Source of the DNA: an uncultured Sulfurovum sp.
GTDB lineage: Bacteria > Campylobacterota > Campylobacteria > Campylobacterales > Sulfurovaceae
DNA length: 64,000 bases
NCBI GenBank assembly: GCA_902727855.1
Contig: CACVAS010000117.1
Coordinates: 242,931 to 306,930, forward strand
Reading direction: 5' to 3'
Shown: piece by piece, positions 9,754 to 18,241 of the stretch
Layout: every line of letters begins with the position of its first letter
How positions within the stretch are numbered: the first letter of the stretch is position 1
Program-made: the position numbers and the translations under genes
Notes under the pieces: generated by a model
Told to the model about the DNA's origin: nothing
What the model saw: only the letters and a program-made list of their open reading frames with translations
Database searches by the model: none

Positions 9754-10503
9754 ATGAAACTACCTCAATTCTTTGCCCTCATCATTGGTACGGAAATACT
9801 CAATAGAAGACGTACCGATGCACACTTTAACTTTCTAACACAAGCTTTAGCCGACCAAGGGCATAAGTTAACCGGATCTTTTATCATTGAAGATGACCCC
9901 GAACTTATTGTAAAAACTATAGCATTTATAGCATCTCAAGAAAATGCAGTGCTTTTCTCTTTTGGTGGCATAGGCTCAACGCCAGACGACCATACTCGCT
10001 TATGTGCTGCAAAAGCCCTAAGCGATGGAAAACTGTATACACATAAAGAAGCAAAAAAAATCATAGTTAAAAAGCTAGGGAAAAATGCTTATCCTTACTC
10101 TGTAATTATGGCGGAACTCCCAAAATATGCCAATTTGTTAGATAACCCCGTAAACAAAATGCCTGCTTTTTCTCTAGAAGAAAAATATTATTTTATGCCA
10201 GGTTTTCCTGAAATGAGCCATCCAATGGTTTTAGAGATACTTGCAAAACTCATCCCTGAAAAAAAGGCACTTTTTAGATATACAGTGACAGCACACTGTA
10301 AAGAAAATGAGTTTATTGAAGTGATGAAAAAAATGCCTAAAAATGTTGAATACTCTTCTTTACCCAAACTCTATAGTGATGGCTGGAGAGTGACAATATC
10401 TGTTGCTTCTGAAGATGAAGTGCTAGCTAAAAAATGTTTTGCTATGTATGTAGAGATATTGGAGCGTAAAAAGATTGTTTATGCTTTGGTTGATGAGGCA
10501 TAA
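9754..10503 (+). CDS. Molybdopterin-binding domain protein (MoaB/Mog, CinA N-terminal-like)
   Basis: 249 residues. The first ~165 residues form a MoCF/MoaB-like fold (FFALIIGTEILNRRRTDAHF, FSFGGIGSTPDDHTR, FMPGFPEMSHPM). The GGIGSTPDD loop is the ligand-binding signature. The C-terminal ~80 residues resemble the middle (KH-like) part of CinA. CinA's deamidase domain is absent, so molybdopterin synthesis, competence or NMN roles cannot be decided from sequence. It sits three bases after rpoD and three before an MFS gene. Confidence 0.82.
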   Translation: MKLPQFFALIIGTEILNRRRTDAHFNFLTQALADQGHKLTGSFIIEDDPELIVKTIAFIASQENAVLFSFGGIGSTPDDHTRLCAAKALSDGKLYTHKEAKKIIVKKLGKNAYPYSVIMAELPKYANLLDNPVNKMPAFSLEEKYYFMPGFPEMSHPMVLEILAKLIPEKKALFRYTVTAHCKENEFIEVMKKMPKNVEYSSLPKLYSDGWRVTISVASEDEVLAKKCFAMYVEILERKKIVYALVDEA

Positions 10504-10506
10504 TTA

Positions 10507-11700
10507 TTGAACTATTTAGATACACTTAAACATCCTGTTATTAGAAGACTTTCACTCATTCAGTTTATTTCATATTTTGGTACATGGTTTTCACAAGTTG
10601 CCATTTTTTCAATGATAGTCTCTTATGGTGCAGATGAAATCACTATTGCACTTACAGCAGCCATGGCAATGTTACCTGCTGTCGTACTTGCTCCTGTGAT
10701 AGGACTTATCATAGATAAAATAGAGTTTAAAAAACTCATGTCCATACTTTTACTGGTTGAAATATCTATGACTTTAGGATTCATATTTATCAATTCATTG
10801 GAGTATGTTTGGGTACTTATGATACTTATTTTTATACGTTCAGGAGCGGCTTCAATGCTCTTTTCTGCGGAGATGGCACTTTTCCCTAAACTCGTAAGTG
10901 GTGAAATGCTTAAAAACACCAATGAAATACATTCAGTTATATGGTCTATTTGTTATGCTTTGGGTATGGCTATAGGCGGTATTGTTACTTACTATCTTGG
11001 ATTTGACTTGGCATTTATTGCAGATGCTATCCTTTATACTATTGCAGTACTTTTACTCATAGGATTACATATTGATATCAAACGTGTTGAACAGCATGAA
11101 TCAAATTTTGATATGCTTAAAAATGGTTTTCACTACTTAGTGTCCCAAAAAAAGATATTACATCTTATTTTACTTCATGCCGCTATAGGATTAACATCTT
11201 TTGATGCACTTATCACCCTACTTGCAGATTTAAAATATAAAGAACTTATCGCTGTACCATTGGCAATAGGCTGGATGAATGCTACAAGGGCTGTAGGTTT
11301 AATGTTAGGTCCATTTTTTATTTCAAAAATAGTCTCTAAAAATAACCTACACTACTTCTTTATTGCACAAGGACTTGCTATTATGCTCTGGTCTATACTG
11401 GAGTATAACTTCTATTTAGCACTTATAGGACTTTTTATAACAGGATTTTTTATCACCACACTCTGGTCATACACTTATCTACTCATTCAAGAAGAGACAA
11501 AGCCAGAGTTCATGGGAAGAGTCATCTCTTATAATGACATGTTTTTTATGCTCTCCAATGTTGCTACAGCCCTCTTTATAGGTTATGCATCAACATGGGG
11601 ACTCTCACTTGAGGGCATTACCCTTATATTGGGATTAGGCTTTATATTTGTAGCTTTTTACTATCGTTGGTTTAGAAAACACTATCTATTAAACGATTAA
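10507..11700 (+). CDS. Major facilitator superfamily transporter (EntS/MFS_3-like)
   Basis: 397 residues with about 12 hydrophobic segments. The N-terminus (HPVIRRLSLIQFISYFGTWFSQVAIF) and the loop after TM10 (EETKPEFMGRVISYNDMFFML) are typical of the MFS_3/EntS exporter group. The substrate is unknown. The start is TTG (10507), three bases after the previous stop. The 3' end overlaps the convergent GDSL gene by four bases. Energy source is presumably the proton gradient. Confidence 0.85.
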   Translation: MNYLDTLKHPVIRRLSLIQFISYFGTWFSQVAIFSMIVSYGADEITIALTAAMAMLPAVVLAPVIGLIIDKIEFKKLMSILLLVEISMTLGFIFINSLEYVWVLMILIFIRSGAASMLFSAEMALFPKLVSGEMLKNTNEIHSVIWSICYALGMAIGGIVTYYLGFDLAFIADAILYTIAVLLLIGLHIDIKRVEQHESNFDMLKNGFHYLVSQKKILHLILLHAAIGLTSFDALITLLADLKYKELIAVPLAIGWMNATRAVGLMLGPFFISKIVSKNNLHYFFIAQGLAIMLWSILEYNFYLALIGLFITGFFITTLWSYTYLLIQEETKPEFMGRVISYNDMFFMLSNVATALFIGYASTWGLSLEGITLILGLGFIFVAFYYRWFRKHYLLND

Positions 11701-12404
11701 TAGATAGTTTGATAAACCAATTGTGCTATTTGTCTTGCTCCCTCAACATTAGGATGTAAAGTGTCTGGAAATAATTCTTCTTTATTGTTTAGTAATGAAT
11801 AGACATCAATGACACTCACATTGTTTAACTCTGAAACCTCTTTTATTTTAGGAATCAGTATATTTTTAATGCGGGCATTTGTAATACCTCTTACAATACC
11901 AAAAGATGGTGAAGGTAAACAAATATATACTATTGGTTGACTCTCCAGTGCTCTATAGCTGGCTATAAGATCACCATAGTCATTAATAATATCATCTTGG
12001 TACATAATGTTTACATCTTGCATATCATTCGTACCTAGCATAATGACTACAATGTCGGGATTATAGGAAAGAGACTGTTGGTATTGAGTAGTATCCCAAT
12101 AGGAGAGTTCACCTGCTCTACTGACTGTTCTGGTTTTTATACCAAAGTTTTGAACCTCCACAGTATCACCAATAAATGTCTGCAACTGTGCAGGATAACT
12201 TTGTGTAGTAGGGTCAGATAAAGCAAAACCCTCAGTGATACTGTCACCAATACAAGCCACACGTAGCATATCTGTTGATGCAGGTTCCGCATCAATCGTT
12301 GTGTTTTCTACCTGAGTCGTTGTCGTTTCTGTTTGATTTCCACTACCTCCACAACCAGCTATGAATACTATTCCTACAAATAAAGTCCACACTATTTTTT
12401 TCAT
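11697..12404 (-). CDS. SGNH/GDSL-family hydrolase, lipoprotein
   Basis: 235 residues. Signal peptide with a lipobox (FIAGC, Cys19), then a low-complexity Thr/Glu-rich linker, then an SGNH domain from about residue 47. Catalytic blocks are visible: block I IGDSITEGF (Ser), block III GTNDMQD (Asn) and block V DTLHPNVEGA (Asp...His). It probably is a lipid-anchored esterase or lipase facing the periplasm or the surface; the substrate cannot be told. It is convergent with the MFS gene and divergent from ppa. Confidence 0.88.
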   Translation of the reverse strand: MKKIVWTLFVGIVFIAGCGGSGNQTETTTTQVENTTIDAEPASTDMLRVACIGDSITEGFALSDPTTQSYPAQLQTFIGDTVEVQNFGIKTRTVSRAGELSYWDTTQYQQSLSYNPDIVVIMLGTNDMQDVNIMYQDDIINDYGDLIASYRALESQPIVYICLPSPSFGIVRGITNARIKNILIPKIKEVSELNNVSVIDVYSLLNNKEELFPDTLHPNVEGARQIAQLVYQTIY

Positions 12405-12510
12405 TTAAACTCCTACTAATAATTTTTTTTGTCATAGTATCATTATTTGTTGAAGCATTAATAGATATTATGATAAAATCATCAAAATTTAATTTCGTGG
12501 AGATACACAA

Positions 12511-13029
12511 ATGGATATTAGTAAAATTGGTCATGGTGAAAACCCAGATGCAATCAAAGCAATTATTGAAGTACCTTTAAATTCTGCTATTAAGTATGAA
12601 ATAGACAAAGATTCTGGTGCTGTTGAAGTAGATAGAGTACTTTACTCGTCTATGCACTATCCTGCAAACTATGGTTTTGTAGCAAATACACTCTCAGATG
12701 ATGGTGATCCAGCAGATATCTTAGTACTATGTGACTATCCACTTCAAGCTGGTTCTTTCATCAAATGTAGACTCGTAGGTGTACTTATGACAGAAGATGA
12801 GTCAGGTGGTGATGAAAAACTTATTGCTGTACCTACAGTAAAAATAGACCCTACTTATGCAAATATCAATGACTTAGGTGATGTACCAGAGCATACACTA
12901 AACCGTATTAAAAACTTTTTTGAAACATACAAAATTCTTGAACCAAATAAATGGGTAAAAGTTTCTGGTTTTAAAGATAAAGCTGCGGCAACGGCTATTT
13001 TAGATAAAGCGATAAAAAACTACAAGTAA
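12511..13029 (+). CDS. ppa: Inorganic pyrophosphatase (family I)
   Basis: 172 residues, the standard bacterial size. It hydrolyses PPi to phosphate in the cytoplasm, with Mg2+. Signature residues are visible: EVPLNSAIKYEIDKDSG, YPANYGFV, and the metal-binding DDGDPADILVL motif. It has its own promoter region, with a TATGATAAAAT stretch about 40 bases before the ATG and GTGGAG as ribosome site. It is monocistronic and followed by a hairpin. Confidence 0.97.
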   Translation: MDISKIGHGENPDAIKAIIEVPLNSAIKYEIDKDSGAVEVDRVLYSSMHYPANYGFVANTLSDDGDPADILVLCDYPLQAGSFIKCRLVGVLMTEDESGGDEKLIAVPTVKIDPTYANINDLGDVPEHTLNRIKNFFETYKILEPNKWVKVSGFKDKAAATAILDKAIKNYK

Positions 13030-13030
13030 A

Positions 13031-13060
13031 ATTGTCATTTGGGATTCTTCCCATGACAAT
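13031..13060 (+). terminator. Hairpin after ppa, probable terminator
   Basis: ATTGTCAT (13031-13038) pairs with ATGACAAT (13053-13060), extended by GGG/CCC with a TT bulge. It lies 2 bases after the ppa stop. No long T-run follows directly, so termination may be weak; the position is the main support. The rest of the gap to 13246 is AT-rich with no gene seen. Confidence 0.5.
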
Positions 13061-13246
13061 AGAGTTAAAATCAATATTTTAATAGATAATATTTATTGTT
13101 TTCTTACATATAATTTTATCTAACTTACTCATATATATTTTTTTCTCCAACTTATCTCATTCAATACCCTCTTATCTTCATAACTTAACACAAAATTAAT
13201 ACAATTTTAATAACCTTACTAGTAAAGAAACATGAAGGATAAATAG

Positions 13247-13960
13247 ATGAAAAAAATGGCATATCTACTAATAACATTATTTTTAGTGAATTCAACTATG
13301 ATTGCAGAAGATGTTAAACAACAAAATATGGGTAAAAAAATGCCTACACGTTTTCAAGCAGTCTCTCCAGATAAAGTAGTGATACTCCAAGAGGGTGAAG
13401 GTAAAATGTATTGTCCTAAATGTGGGATGACACTTCCAATGTTTTATAAGACAAATCACGCAGCACATGTAGCTGGTAAGACTAAACAATACTGTTCTAT
13501 CCACTGTATGGCATTGGCTATGAAAAATGATGCAAATGTTACTGACTTAAAAGTAGTTGACAATGCTACACTTAAATTTATAGATGCTACCAAAGCTTGG
13601 TATGTGTTTGGTAGTGATAAACCAGGTACTATGAGTATGACAAGTAAATATGGTTTTGCTAACAAAGCAGATGCTGAGGCTTTTGCTAAAGACTTTGGTG
13701 GGAAAGTAATGAACTTTGAAGATACACTGGCTTCTGTAAAAGGTACTCTAGAGAAAGAGAGTGCAATGGTGGCTAAAAAACAAGGTATGATGGCTAAAAA
13801 AGGTGAGATGATGTATAACAAGATGTGTAAGCCTGTCGCTGGTGAATTTAAAACCATTGCAGAGGCAAAAACATTTCTTGCAACAGAAAAACCTTGTGGT
13901 GAAATTAAAGGTAAACAGCTTCAAGCTATCTCTATTTACTTAAAAACTCGTACTAAATAA
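13247..13960 (+). CDS. NosL-family periplasmic protein with C-terminal two-Cys domain
   Basis: 237 residues with a Sec signal (1-20). Residues about 52-160 form a NosL domain. Cys56-x2-Cys59-Gly-Met61 and Cys83/Cys87-Met88 are candidate metal ligands; known NosL proteins bind Cu(I) for N2O reductase. A Lys/Met-rich linker leads to a second domain (about 186-232: GE-x6-C194, then P-C217, ending LQAISIYL). This looks like a cytochrome c-type helix pattern without CXXCH. It is the first gene of an eight-gene run; the next gene starts 9 bases on and carries the same two modules in reverse order. Function in copper or heme handling is inferred. Confidence 0.83.
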   Translation: MKKMAYLLITLFLVNSTMIAEDVKQQNMGKKMPTRFQAVSPDKVVILQEGEGKMYCPKCGMTLPMFYKTNHAAHVAGKTKQYCSIHCMALAMKNDANVTDLKVVDNATLKFIDATKAWYVFGSDKPGTMSMTSKYGFANKADAEAFAKDFGGKVMNFEDTLASVKGTLEKESAMVAKKQGMMAKKGEMMYNKMCKPVAGEFKTIAEAKTFLATEKPCGEIKGKQLQAISIYLKTRTK

Positions 13961-13969
13961 GGCAACACT

Positions 13970-14662
13970 ATGACACGGTTTATACTGCTAACACTTATAC
14001 TTTTAGGGTTTGTGCATGCTCAGGATATATCTCCTGCTAAGTATGCAAAACTTGTTCAAAAAGGTGAGAAGGTAGCGTTAAAACTGTGTGATGAGACTAA
14101 ACTCTCATCTATAAAAGCCGTAAACCTTCCTGATATCTACAAACAAATAGAAGACACAAACCCCTGCATAGTACTCAACACTCGCAACAAAGAAGCGCTA
14201 GCCTACTTTCTCTTAGCTGGGCAGACAGAGAGTGCTACATCTACTAAAGGTCAAATAGAAGTACCCAAAGAGATCAAGTGTCCTGTGTGTGGTATGTTTG
14301 TGGCTAAATACCCTAAATGGGTAGCACTCATAGAAGTAGACACCAAAAAACACTACTTTGATGGTGTGAAAGATATGATGAAGTTTTACATTTTTGATGT
14401 AGACTTTCCTTATGACAGAAACAAAATAAACAATATAGAAGTCACAGACTTTTACACACTTCAAGGTATCGATGCAAAAAAAGCCTTTTATGTTGTAGGC
14501 TCAGATGTATTTGGCCCTATGGGAAATGAACTTATACCTTTTGATACGAAAGATGCAGCAAAGAACTTCATGAAGGACCATTCGGGTGATCAGATCATAC
14601 TCTTTAATGACATCACTCCCAAGCTTGTTATGGGACTTGATGGGATAGAATATACCGAATAA
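13970..14662 (+). CDS. NosL-family periplasmic protein with N-terminal two-Cys domain
   Basis: 230 residues with a signal peptide (1-17). An N-terminal module (about 32-81: GE-x6-C40, P-C66, ending KEALAYFL) matches the C-terminal module of the preceding protein in motif order and spacing. A NosL domain follows (about 100-220), with Cys104-x2-Cys107-Gly-Met109 and the typical YFDGVKDMMKF segment (where NosL usually has YFDD). NosL proteins are periplasmic copper carriers for nosZ maturation, but no nosZ is in the window. It is second in the 13247-19023 operon. Confidence 0.83.
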   Translation: MTRFILLTLILLGFVHAQDISPAKYAKLVQKGEKVALKLCDETKLSSIKAVNLPDIYKQIEDTNPCIVLNTRNKEALAYFLLAGQTESATSTKGQIEVPKEIKCPVCGMFVAKYPKWVALIEVDTKKHYFDGVKDMMKFYIFDVDFPYDRNKINNIEVTDFYTLQGIDAKKAFYVVGSDVFGPMGNELIPFDTKDAAKNFMKDHSGDQIILFNDITPKLVMGLDGIEYTE

Positions 14663-14677
14663 TTATAGGAAACTCAC

Positions 14678-14911
14678 TTGATAAAACCATTTGTGTCATT
14701 TATGTTTTTACTGCTATCTATGCTCTTTGTCATGCTGACACATACCCTCCTTTACCCTTATCAAAAAAGTAGACACTCTTTACATAGCATCACACAACTC
14801 ACTCATATGGCACCACTATCACTTTCTATAAATTATGATGCATCTATACACAACACTACCTACCCTGAAATGCCAACGCTAAGTAAAATGGATTTTGTTT
14901 ATGAACGTTAA
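14678..14911 (+). CDS. Small membrane-anchored protein, 77 aa
   Basis: It begins at a TTG (14678) with AGGAAA 5-10 bases upstream. One hydrophobic N-terminal segment (about 5-27) is followed by a His/Ser/Thr-rich region of about 50 residues, probably periplasmic. It matches no family I know. The 3' end overlaps the permease start, so it belongs to the NosL operon and may be an adaptor of the ABC transporter. The four His and five Met after the membrane segment could be metal ligands, but this is speculation. Confidence 0.6.
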   Translation: MIKPFVSFMFLLLSMLFVMLTHTLLYPYQKSRHSLHSITQLTHMAPLSLSINYDASIHNTTYPEMPTLSKMDFVYER

Positions 14912-16079
14912 TGCATTTTGGCACTTTCTTACACTACAGCTCATTAAAGAACGCAGTAAACATCTCTCGGTGATCGTTATCTCTGTGATGATTCTTTTTT
15001 TACTCTCTTCCGTGCTCTTTATCTCAACTTCTATGCGGCACTCTTTAAAAGCGACTGTTAAAGCGCAACCAGACTTTGTGGTCTCTCGTCTACAAGGAGG
15101 CACCAATGTTCCTACACCTTTACTGTGGAGTGATACACTGCTAGACATTTATGGCATCACAAAAGTCACACCTAGAGTCTATGGACGTTACTATTTTGAG
15201 CCCAAAGGAAAGTCATTTCTCATTGTGGGTGTAGACTTCTTAGAAGAGCAAAGTCATAGTGGGCTACAGACACTCATGGAGGCAACTGAATTAAAAACAT
15301 TTTTAAATGGTAATCAAATGCTTGTAGGCGTTGGGGTAAAAGAGTATCTTGAGTCAAAATTTTATAAAGATGAGTATAGTTTTTTAACACCTAAAGGTAG
15401 CTTTGAAAAAGTAAATATCTTTGCAACACTTCCCAACGAAACTAACCTCATAGCCAATGATATGATAGTCATGCCCATAGATCTCGCACGTAAAGTACTG
15501 GGCTACAATGAAGAGGAAGTCACAGATATCACCTTTAATGTACCAAACCCTGATGAATGGGAGATGCTCACAGCTAAACTCTCTTCCTTGTATTACGATA
15601 TACACGTGGTCAATAAAGATGATGTTAGAAAATCATATAAGAGTTTATACAACTATAAAGGTGGATTCTTTCTCATACTCTTTTTAGTACTGCTAAGTAC
15701 CTTTGCACTGATGCTCTACCAGCGATATAGTATGGTCTATGCTTCAGATAGAAGACATATTGGTCTACTAAGAGCATTAGGATGGAGTATCAATGATGTT
15801 TTGAAACTCAAATTCATGGAAACACTTGTGGTGATAGTGACTTCATTTATTACAGGTATCTTTATCGCTTATATCTATGTATTTATCTTAGGTGCGCCAC
15901 TACTCAAAGAGATATTCTTAGGTGGACAGAACTTACATAACAGTATCTCTTTTATACCTGTACTTGATTTCTCAGTGCTTAGCTCTATCTTTCTTATCTA
16001 CGCACTTCCTTTTATGGCTGCAGTGTTGATCCCTGTATGGAGAGTCTCTGTGACTGACCCCAAAGAGGCCATGTTATGA
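14901..16079 (+). CDS. FtsX/MacB/LolE-type ABC transporter permease
   Basis: About 392 residues from the ATG at 14901 (a TTG at 14895 is the other choice). Topology fits type VII exporters: one N-terminal membrane helix (residues ~15-40), a large periplasmic domain (~40-260), then three helices with an FtsX domain. The C-terminus ends PVWRVSVTDPKEAML, a close fit to the family end. Such permeases work mechanically on periplasmic or lipid-anchored substrates rather than pumping ions. The stop overlaps the ATPase start (ATGATG). Placement among NosL genes suggests a substrate linked to metal or cofactor delivery. Confidence 0.86.
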   Translation: MNVNAFWHFLTLQLIKERSKHLSVIVISVMILFLLSSVLFISTSMRHSLKATVKAQPDFVVSRLQGGTNVPTPLLWSDTLLDIYGITKVTPRVYGRYYFEPKGKSFLIVGVDFLEEQSHSGLQTLMEATELKTFLNGNQMLVGVGVKEYLESKFYKDEYSFLTPKGSFEKVNIFATLPNETNLIANDMIVMPIDLARKVLGYNEEEVTDITFNVPNPDEWEMLTAKLSSLYYDIHVVNKDDVRKSYKSLYNYKGGFFLILFLVLLSTFALMLYQRYSMVYASDRRHIGLLRALGWSINDVLKLKFMETLVVIVTSFITGIFIAYIYVFILGAPLLKEIFLGGQNLHNSISFIPVLDFSVLSSIFLIYALPFMAAVLIPVWRVSVTDPKEAML

Positions 16080-16765
16080 TGAGCGATGTAATGATGATAC
16101 AAATAGAAAACCTCTACAGGACCTTCCACCATGCAGGCAATGAAGTGCCTGTACTTAAAGATATCAACCTAAATATACAAGAAGGCGAATGTGTCATACT
16201 TAAAGGGGTGAGCGGTTCAGGTAAAACGTCTCTACTCTCACTCATAGCAGGTCTTGACAAACCAAGTTCAGGGAAAGTCCTCATAGAAGGTGAACCTATC
16301 TCAAAGTTACCAGACCTTTTTGCCTCAGAACTACGTGCTAAGAAGATTGGGATGATCTTCCAGCATTTTAATCTGTTTGATCATCTCAGTGTGGAAGAAA
16401 ATGTCACTATACCTCTCATCCCCTCTGGTCTTCAGATGAATGAGATAGAACTAAAAGTAGATAACGCTCTTACTCTAGCAAATATAGCTCATAAAAAAGA
16501 GGCTGAAGCCAGTAGACTCTCGGGTGGAGAGAAACAAAGAACGGCTATAGCCAGAGCATTGGTAGCAAACCCAAACATCATTCTATGTGATGAACCTACA
16601 GCAAACCTAGACAGAGATAATTCACTTTTATTTATAGAGATTTTAAAAGAATTGCATGCTTTAGGAAAAACCATTGTGATCGCTACGCATGACCCACTGT
16701 TTGATACCTTAAGTTTTAAGAGTACTATCATCCCTATGGTTGATGGACAAATAGTTGAAAGCTAG
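16076..16765 (+). CDS. ABC transporter ATPase (LolD/MacB type)
   Basis: 229 residues. Walker A GVSGSGKTS, Q-loop IFQHFNLFDHLSVEENV, signature LSGGEKQR, Walker B ILCDEPTANLD and H-loop THD are all present, so it should hydrolyse ATP. It pairs with the overlapping FtsX-type permease. Several in-frame ATGs lie at the 5' end; the first overlaps the permease stop, and MIQIENLY (16094) is also a reasonable start. No dedicated membrane-fusion protein is encoded nearby, unlike MacAB systems. Confidence 0.9.
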   Translation: MMSDVMMIQIENLYRTFHHAGNEVPVLKDINLNIQEGECVILKGVSGSGKTSLLSLIAGLDKPSSGKVLIEGEPISKLPDLFASELRAKKIGMIFQHFNLFDHLSVEENVTIPLIPSGLQMNEIELKVDNALTLANIAHKKEAEASRLSGGEKQRTAIARALVANPNIILCDEPTANLDRDNSLLFIEILKELHALGKTIVIATHDPLFDTLSFKSTIIPMVDGQIVES

Positions 16766-16769
16766 TACC

Positions 16770-17738
16770 ATGAATGAAGTACTCTTTTCTAATGAAGTCA
16801 TCGTCTATCTATTAGCAGAAGCCATTCTCTTTTTACTTTTGCTGGTTGCACTGGCCGTTTCACTAAAAGTACTGTTCAAGTGGGACTTTGAAAAATTTAC
16901 TCCTTTTCAGTTTGCGTTAGAAAGACAAGCATACCTGGTGAGTACCATTATACTTCTAGTCTTTGGTATGAAGTTTTTACTTATTGTTTATTTCATCTTT
17001 AGTATTGATGCTTTGTCTGTGTTGGTACCTGGAGCGATGTGTGCCGCAGGTGTTGTTACAGCGAATGCATACGGCTCATACTTATTAATATTAAAACTTA
17101 TCATCCTTGCTTTTTTAACCCTTTGGCTTTACATACACTTCTATGATATGCATACAAAAAACCATCAATGGTTTAAAGAAAAGTCATGGCTGTTCAGCTT
17201 TATATTTGTATTAATACTCTTTGAATTTGGGTTAGATTTTGCATATTTTTCAGACATAAACATACATCAACCTGTCTCATGCTGTTCTGCACTCTTTGGA
17301 CAATTAGAAGGTGCGAACCCCCTGCCCTTTGGACTAAGCATACCTTTGCTTCTGGTTTTGTTTTATTTGCTCTTTAGTTTGGTCATACTGAGCATGAAAA
17401 CGAAGCAAACATTACTTTACATTGTCTCAAATGTACTTTTTATTTACATTGCATATTACGCAGTGGTCTATTTCTTTGGTACGTATGTCTATCAGCTTCC
17501 TACCCATAAGTGTCCATTTTGTATGTTTCAAGTAGAGTATTTTTATGTGGGGTATCTCTTGTGGGGTTCACTGTTTCTAGGTACCTATATGGGATTAAGC
17601 AACGCCGTTACAACGCTGTGGATAAACCAAAGCCATGCCAAATCACAAAAAAGTGTGATAGTCTTACTTAGCCTTTTTGTCTTAGTCTGCACAGCCTATG
17701 TGGCTATTTATTATTTTAAAAATGGAGTACTTTTATAG
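16770..17738 (+). CDS. Multipass membrane protein with paired-Cys motifs
   Basis: 322 residues from the ATG at 16770, four bases after the ATPase stop; a TTG at 16755 inside that gene is an alternative. About eight hydrophobic segments. Cysteines lie in loops: GAMCAAG, VSCCSALF and HKCPFCMFQVEYF, the last a CxxCM motif like those of the NosL proteins. No family is recognised. It could pass metal or reducing equivalents across the membrane together with the NosL proteins, which is an inference from motif and context only. Confidence 0.72.
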   Translation: MNEVLFSNEVIVYLLAEAILFLLLLVALAVSLKVLFKWDFEKFTPFQFALERQAYLVSTIILLVFGMKFLLIVYFIFSIDALSVLVPGAMCAAGVVTANAYGSYLLILKLIILAFLTLWLYIHFYDMHTKNHQWFKEKSWLFSFIFVLILFEFGLDFAYFSDINIHQPVSCCSALFGQLEGANPLPFGLSIPLLLVLFYLLFSLVILSMKTKQTLLYIVSNVLFIYIAYYAVVYFFGTYVYQLPTHKCPFCMFQVEYFYVGYLLWGSLFLGTYMGLSNAVTTLWINQSHAKSQKSVIVLLSLFVLVCTAYVAIYYFKNGVLL

Positions 17739-18241
17739 TGAAAAAAATTTTACCCTTACTTATCATCTTTGTGATACTTGCTATTGCAGCTGTTATCTTT
17801 GTCTCTATGGCAACAAAAGATCAACCCATTACCATCATCAAAGGCAATACGGACATGAAGCCATGGCCTCTTAAAGTCAATTTTACCAATGACCCACATT
17901 GTAAAATGCTTATCACGGAGCAAAGAAACAGCTCTCAAGTCGTAGCACCTGATGGGAGGACATGGTTTTTTGATGATCCAGCATGTATGGTACTATGGAT
18001 AGAACACAAACCCTTTGAAAAGACTGCTAAACTTTGGATACACAGTATAGATACTAAAAAGTGGATAGATGCAAGAAAAGCATGGTATGGTAGAGCTGAC
18101 AAAACTGCCATGCATTATGGATTTGGAGCCAGAGAACACAAAGTGGAAGGTACTATAGACTTCACCACCATGAGACTCTATGTCTTTAGAGGAGAACACT
18201 TGGGCAATCCCAAAATACGAAAAAAATTACTAGGAAAATAA
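17738..18241 (+). CDS. NosL-like membrane-anchored protein
   Basis: 167 residues with an uncleaved-looking N-terminal membrane segment (about 4-23). Residues 50-150 resemble a short NosL domain: DPHC55-K-M57, then TWFFDDPAC83-M84 (NosL usually has YFDD.GCM) and a C-terminal ARKAWYGRADKTAMHYGFGA block. Only one Cys of the usual CxxC remains, so metal ligation would be Cys55/Met57 with Cys83/Met84. The start is GTG sharing one base with the previous stop (TAGTG); GGAG lies about 13 bases upstream. The next gene overlaps by one base. Confidence 0.72.
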   Translation: MKKILPLLIIFVILAIAAVIFVSMATKDQPITIIKGNTDMKPWPLKVNFTNDPHCKMLITEQRNSSQVVAPDGRTWFFDDPACMVLWIEHKPFEKTAKLWIHSIDTKKWIDARKAWYGRADKTAMHYGFGAREHKVEGTIDFTTMRLYVFRGEHLGNPKIRKKLLGK

